From positions 1 through 9,169 of the forward strand of contig DIKC01000009.1 of the NCBI GenBank assembly GCA_002421565.1: a stretch of DNA of 9,169 nucleotides, in the 5' to 3' direction. The notes beneath the pieces were generated by a model. That model was given only the letters and a program-made list of their open reading frames with translations. It did not search any database and was not told the origin of the DNA. Of the stretch, positions 7,661 through 9,169 are shown piece after piece (the first letter of the stretch is position 1; every line of letters begins with the position of its first letter). The stretch is from Desulfobulbaceae bacterium UBA5628. Its GTDB lineage: Bacteria; Desulfobacterota; Desulfobulbia; Desulfobulbales; Desulfurivibrionaceae. A program made the translations under genes and the position numbers.

Positions 7661-7680
7661 TTAGCGTAACTATCCGCTAA
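7661..7680. repeat. Short inverted repeat upstream of the defence operon
   Basis: TTAGCG, 8 nt, then CGCTAA, in the AT-rich region between the divergent operon and the truncated antitoxin. It is 71 nt or more upstream of the ATPase start and could be an operator for a small helix-turn-helix protein. Six-base arms with a short spacer can occur by chance in a region this size, so the call is tentative. I saw no convincing sigma-70 promoter pair for the operon in this region. Confidence 0.3.
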
Positions 7681-7721
7681 ATGCCTTAAAAAAATTAATA
7701 CGGCTGCCGATCCGGGCCTCG

Positions 7722-7775
7722 GTCAAGGGAAACCTTCGAATGTTGGTTGCCTTGGCGAAAGAATGGAAGGAGTGA
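7722..7775 (+). pseudogene. Remnant C-terminus of an HI1419-type (RelE/ParE superfamily) toxin
   Basis: The frame ending at the TGA at 7773-7775 reads VKGNLRMLVALAKEWKE. The ALAKEWKE ending strongly resembles the C-terminus of the upstream toxin of HI1419/HI1420-type modules. It ends 3 nt before the antitoxin ATG, the usual spacing in these pairs. Upstream, the frame has no toxin-like sequence and meets a stop at 7662-7664, so the toxin body is gone. The tail still carries the AAGGAG ribosome binding site for the antitoxin. The match is short and recalled from family memory, so this is an inference. Confidence 0.5.
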
Positions 7776-7778
7776 ATC

Positions 7779-8006
7779 ATGGTTGAAAAATTTTCCCGGT
7801 GGGACAGTGCGGACTACCTGAAAAGCGAAGAAGATATGGCGCTTTACTTTGACGCCTGCATCGAGGAAGACCCGGGCGACGGCAGTTTGATCCGCGCCGC
7901 CCTGGGTGACATCGCCCGCGCCCGCAGCATGACGCAACTGGCCAGAGAAACCGGCCTGGCGCGAGAGGGGCTTTACAAGGCGCTCTCCGTAGAGTATAAG
8001 AGTTGA
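7779..8006 (+). CDS. HI1420-type helix-turn-helix antitoxin, C-terminally shortened
   Basis: A 75-aa protein starting 7 nt after an AAGGAG Shine-Dalgarno. It opens with FSRWDSADYLKSEEDMALYFDA (5-26) and continues AALGDIARARSMTQLARETG (40-59) and LAREGLYKALS (60-70). This is the characteristic pattern of the putative addiction-module antidote family (HI1420-like, TIGR02684), with a helix-turn-helix at about 51-70. Family members usually go on for about 20-25 more residues after YKALS (typically a GNPSF... segment). Here the frame runs VEYKS and stops, and I see no trace of the missing tail downstream. The partner toxin survives only as a tail fragment upstream, so the pair looks decayed. The DNA-binding helix is intact, so a residual regulatory role is possible. 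It is divergent from the defence operon across 188 bp. Confidence 0.75.
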   Translation: MVEKFSRWDSADYLKSEEDMALYFDACIEEDPGDGSLIRAALGDIARARSMTQLARETGLAREGLYKALSVEYKS

Positions 8007-8029
8007 TCGGAAAGATGATAGTTTAAGAT
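8003..8029 (+). promoter_or_regulatory. Possible promoter of the cold-shock gene
   Basis: TTGATC (8003-8008) and TAAGAT (8024-8029) are separated by 15 nt, shorter than the ideal 17. If used, transcription would start near 8036, leaving a leader of about 26 nt. That is too short for the long thermosensing leader of E. coli cspA. The call is weak and based on consensus resemblance only. Confidence 0.25.
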
Positions 8030-8040
8030 TTAGTGAACCC

Positions 8041-8060
8041 AGTACAAAGGAGTAGTACAA
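8041..8060 (+). repeat. Direct repeat flanking the cold-shock gene Shine-Dalgarno
   Basis: AGTACAA occurs at 8041-8047 and again at 8054-8060. Between and overlapping them is the ribosome binding site AAAGGAG (8046-8052), 9 nt before the ATG at 8062. The ribosome binding site is strong and fixes the start. The repeat may be incidental. Confidence 0.6.
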
Positions 8061-8061
8061 G

Positions 8062-8262
8062 ATGACGGAAGGCACGGTTAAATGGTTTAACGATGCAAAG
8101 GGCTTTGGTTTTCTCGCGCAGGACGGCGGCAGCGATGTATTTGTCCACCACAGCGCAATCCAGGCCGACGGCTTCAAGTCGTTGCAGGAAGGAGCCCGGG
8201 TAACCTTCGATATTGTCGATGGCCCCAAAGGCCCGAGCGCGGCCAACGTTGTCCAAAAGTAA
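8062..8262 (+). CDS. CspA-family cold-shock-domain protein
   Basis: A complete 66-aa single cold-shock domain, the standard length for this family of cytoplasmic nucleic-acid chaperones that bind single-stranded RNA and DNA and melt secondary structure. It begins [23 protein letters not shown]1 is KGFGFL (13-18) and RNP2 is DVFVHH (25-30), with conserved Trp8, Phe15, Phe17, Phe27 and His29. The C-terminal strand [10 protein letters not shown] (54-63) is also typical. A good ribosome binding site precedes it and a strong intrinsic terminator follows 24 nt after the stop. Whether it is cold-induced or constitutive cannot be told; the short upstream gap argues against a long cspA-type leader. 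The family call is secure, but the particular Csp paralogue is not assigned. Confidence 0.97.
   Translation: MTEGTVKWFNDAKGFGFLAQDGGSDVFVHHSAIQADGFKSLQEGARVTFDIVDGPKGPSAANVVQK

Positions 8263-9169
<907 letters not shown>

Overview
The window is about 9.2 kb of GC-rich bacterial DNA (roughly 55-65% G+C in most genes). The protein styles suggest a proteobacterium. The cold-shock protein, the YbiT-type ABC-F protein and the remnant HI1419/HI1420-type toxin-antitoxin pair fit a deltaproteobacterial (Desulfobacterota-like) or gammaproteobacterial host. This assignment comes from remembered family resemblance only and is weak.

Left four-fifths (1 to 7590, all on the minus strand, read right to left): one compact operon of four large genes. 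In transcription order they are a 970-aa SNF2/RapA-like superfamily 2 ATPase, a 1045-aa beta-class type III (Mod-like) adenine-N6 DNA methyltransferase, a 351-aa DUF1016/YhcG-family PDDEXK nuclease, and the first 159 residues of a type III Res-like DEAD/DEAH helicase that leaves the window at its Walker A motif. Junctions are tight: a 22-nt gap, then a TAATG stop/start overlap, then a 17-nt overlap. The set looks like a composite, non-canonical restriction-modification or anti-phage system: methyltransferase for self-marking, two ATP-driven translocases and at least one nuclease. No BREX (PglZ, BrxC) or DISARM (DrmA, DrmB, DrmC) marker genes are in view. The methyltransferase gene is a mosaic. 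The stretch for its catalytic DPPY half and target-recognition domain (about 2440-3250) drops to about 33-48% G+C in the blocks counted, against 55-68% on its flanks, as expected if a specificity module was exchanged.

Middle (7591 to 8061): a 188-bp AT-richer intergenic region carries the upstream side of the operon, a short inverted repeat and what looks like the tail of an HI1419-type toxin gene. A C-terminally shortened HI1420-type helix-turn-helix antitoxin follows. This reads as the scar of a decayed toxin-antitoxin module at the edge of the defence cassette.

Right end (8062 to 9169, plus strand): a complete 66-aa cold-shock-domain protein with a strong intrinsic terminator, then the first 276 residues of a YbiT-like ABC-F ATPase whose start lies only 25 nt beyond the terminator U-tract. 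These look like host housekeeping genes flanking the defence island.
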